From assembly GCA_019828595.1 (NCBI GenBank), contig JAHQRK010000005.1, forward strand, positions 1,550,001 through 1,614,000: 64,000 nt of DNA, written 5' to 3'. Shown piece after piece: positions 62,542 to 64,000 of the stretch. Origin of the DNA: Aphanomyces cochlioides (lineage: Eukaryota > Oomycota > Saprolegniomycetes > Saprolegniales > Verrucalvaceae). Under the pieces are notes generated by a model. The model saw only the letters and a program-made list of their open reading frames with translations, did not search any database and had not been told where the DNA came from. The stretch's first letter is position 1. Every line of letters begins with the position of its first letter. The position numbers and the translations under genes are program-made.

Positions 62542-63834
62542 TTAATTAATTACATTTCCATAAATATCTTCTTGTTGATGGTAAATATTTCGAATGATAC
62601 CGGTTTTAACATCAATAAATTTGATACGATCAGTAGTCCATTTATCAGTTTTAATATGAAAGTTCGTAAATATAAAGATATGCGGAGGTTTGATATTTAT
62701 TTTTTTAGATTCGTATTTTCCAGAGTTTACCAATCCATTTTTTAGTTTTTCAACTGTGCTGTATTGAAGATAGTTTTCACTGTCTCTTGGTATATCGAGA
62801 ATTACGACAGTTGGATCAGTTCCTTCTTCGCACATTTGGGCTAATTGAAAGTATATGTTGTCAGGTTTTCCTTCAATTAGAAGTACATCATACTTTGTAT
62901 TAATATAACTACACGTATATGATTTACCATTATTTCCGTCTATGTCTTCCACTATGTAAATATTTCTTGGGTGCGGTTTAGTTTCACATATTTTCAAAAC
63001 AGTGTCTTGAAACATATTGTTTTGACTTCCCCATACAACTTTTGAATAGCTTTCTTTAATTTCATTTAACTTCTTTTGCTCGTGATAATGATTTATTGCT
63101 TTAATACTCTCTGTTTTCATAGTTATTTTTGGATATTTTTCGAAAAAGTCTCTTTTACTTAAATCAATGAAGTCATCAAAGTTAATTTCGTCTGCTTCAC
63201 ATATCTTTTTATAATATTTGGTTGTTCTATCATCATTATCAAGGTCGATACAATTACTTTTCTTAAATCCATTGTGTAAAATTACATGGTCAAATCCATT
63301 TTTCGATAATGTAATTCGATTAATAGAATTATTTAAAGACAGTTTAACAACATTGAAATTGTTTTCGATTTCAACTCCAATTTTCTTAATTTCTCGAATT
63401 TTTTCAAAATCAGATTTGATTTTATCGACAGGTGTTTTAGTAAAGAGAAGGACATTTCTGGATCCATGTTTTGACTCATTGAGTTTTACTCGTTTCATCC
63501 ATGATTCCATCAAATCTATCAACTCTGTGCTTTCCGAATTATTTAATTTTTCTGAATTTGATTGATCATCATTATTATATAGTGTCTTATCTTTATCGTC
63601 GATTGATTCATTATGCTTCATAATATCATCGTTCATTTCATTCATTTCATTCTTATTGCCACTATTGACATCTTGGACGATTAGAGGAGACATTGTATCG
63701 CTTGAGTTTTTTTCAGAAGTACCAGATATATTAGTAGCATTGATAGTTTTTTGCGAATTAATATGTTTATTACAATACTCTTTATCCTTGCTTAATTCAC
63801 ATTTTTTACCATTTGCTTTGATGAAGTTGCACAT
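62542..63834 (-). CDS. CRESS-DNA Rep-type superfamily 3 helicase with N-terminal zinc finger
   Basis: Intact frame of 430 residues, AT-rich codons. The N-terminus MCNFIKANGKKC ... YCNKH suggests a zinc site (Cys2, Cys12, Cys21, His24). A long Asn/Asp/Ser-rich linker follows (30-105). The C-terminal third is an SF3 helicase of the circular Rep-encoding ssDNA (CRESS) virus type: Walker A DGNNGKS (299-305), Walker B VVILDIPR (343-350), the conserved VEKLKNG and GKYES (361-376), motif C FIFTNF (387-392) and DRIKF (402-406). The HUH nuclease motifs expected at the N-terminus are not seen, though 125-260 is unassigned. It may be an endogenised viral gene or part of an uncharacterised mobile element. 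Base composition differs strongly from the rest of the window. Confidence 0.82.
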   Translation of the reverse strand: MCNFIKANGKKCELSKDKEYCNKHINSQKTINATNISGTSEKNSSDTMSPLIVQDVNSGNKNEMNEMNDDIMKHNESIDDKDKTLYNNDDQSNSEKLNNSESTELIDLMESWMKRVKLNESKHGSRNVLLFTKTPVDKIKSDFEKIREIKKIGVEIENNFNVVKLSLNNSINRITLSKNGFDHVILHNGFKKSNCIDLDNDDRTTKYYKKICEADEINFDDFIDLSKRDFFEKYPKITMKTESIKAINHYHEQKKLNEIKESYSKVVWGSQNNMFQDTVLKICETKPHPRNIYIVEDIDGNNGKSYTCSYINTKYDVLLIEGKPDNIYFQLAQMCEEGTDPTVVILDIPRDSENYLQYSTVEKLKNGLVNSGKYESKKINIKPPHIFIFTNFHIKTDKWTTDRIKFIDVKTGIIRNIYHQQEDIYGNVIN

Positions 63835-63901
63835 CGTTCTATATAAAGTTCTTATCTATATACCTAATAATTCTTATCTCATGATTGAAAGTTTTTTTGT
63901 C

Positions 63902-63924
63902 CAAGCAAAAAAATAAATTGCTTG
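63902..63924. repeat. Hairpin with 7-bp stem and 9-nt loop upstream of the Rep-like gene
   Basis: CAAGCAA-AAAAATAAA-TTGCTTG, about 70 bp upstream of the Rep-like start codon. Loop length equals that of CRESS origin hairpins, but the loop lacks the NANTATTAC nonanucleotide, so origin function is only a possibility. Confidence 0.5.
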
Positions 63925-63965
63925 TAAAATGAATTAATCTTCAGCAAGCAAAATATTCATAAATC

Positions 63966-63983
63966 GTTTACGCTCTCTGTAAA
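63966..63983. repeat. Small hairpin near the window end
   Basis: CGCTCT-CTGTAA-AGAGCG forms a 6-bp stem close to 63969-63986; a GAGC/GCTC pair follows. It may mark the outer edge of the AT-rich block, whose other edge also holds GCGCTC hairpins. The region 63835-64000 contains no gene that I can see. Confidence 0.45.
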
Positions 63984-64000
63984 GAGCGGCTTTAGCTCGT

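Noticed and set aside
61806..64000. Canonical CRESS origin nonanucleotide (NANTATTAC) in a stem-loop
   Set aside because: Looked for in the AT-rich block on both strands by eye and not found, so no viral origin is claimed.
1..64000. tRNA or rRNA genes
   Set aside because: Scanned by eye for tRNA-like A/B boxes and rRNA core sequences; none seen. A tRNAscan/Infernal run would be decisive.

Overview
The window looks like nuclear DNA of a stramenopile, most likely an oomycete close to the Saprolegniales (Aphanomyces/Saprolegnia-like). The evidence is spliceosomal introns of only about 35-58 nt, very tight gene packing (convergent genes 13-17 bp apart), an intraflagellar transport gene, and a transposon mix (Tc1-like, pogo/Tigger, hAT, Crypton-type tyrosine recombinase, Ty3/Gypsy) familiar from oomycetes. 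The species is inferred, not demonstrated.

Left part (1-25.9 kb) is mostly housekeeping genes. In order: a gene tail, an ARF GTPase, a Tc1-like transposon with intact TIRs and TA duplication, a second ARF-like GTPase with a changed switch II, ERH, elongin C, IFT27, SCO1, NDUFS8 (minus), DcpS with an N-terminal membrane anchor, a hypothetical membrane protein (minus), LRRC51 (minus), a CCR4-type EEP protein with a fibronectin III domain inside its catalytic fold, a secreted protein (minus), an NRBF2/Atg38-like protein, EMG1/NEP1 (minus), XRN1 and an LRR protein (minus). mRNA turnover is well represented: DcpS, the EEP protein and XRN1.

From 26 kb onward the sequence is mosaic. Rearranged pieces of an LRR paralogue and of a SNF2 helicase precede a pogo-like element (30982-33165) and a Crypton-type recombinase (34437-35881) between two ~175 bp direct repeats. 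A housekeeping island follows: FIBP, PEX14 (minus), a 1,445-residue glycine-rich membrane protein, and a BED/hAT-derived protein (minus) that looks domesticated. A MITE-like element lies between PEX14 and the glycine-rich gene. Next come a second Crypton copy, a degenerate tandem repeat, a Tigger-like element with perfect 25-bp TIRs (51109-53002), a hAT element broken by an insertion, a decayed Gypsy pol region, and a Gypsy LTR-gag-protease fragment.

The right end (61.8-64 kb) changes sharply to AT-rich DNA. It has perfect hairpins, an array of TATAACAG repeats in two orientations with a ~51 bp period, and a minus-strand ORF of 430 residues. That protein joins an N-terminal C/C/C/H finger to a superfamily 3 helicase of the CRESS-DNA Rep type, with no recognisable HUH nuclease. 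This Rep-helicase/iteron-like block, together with the repeat-flanked Crypton copies, is the best candidate for something undescribed. All exon boundaries are my own splice predictions from reading-frame continuity and GT/AG signals; no transcripts or searches were available.
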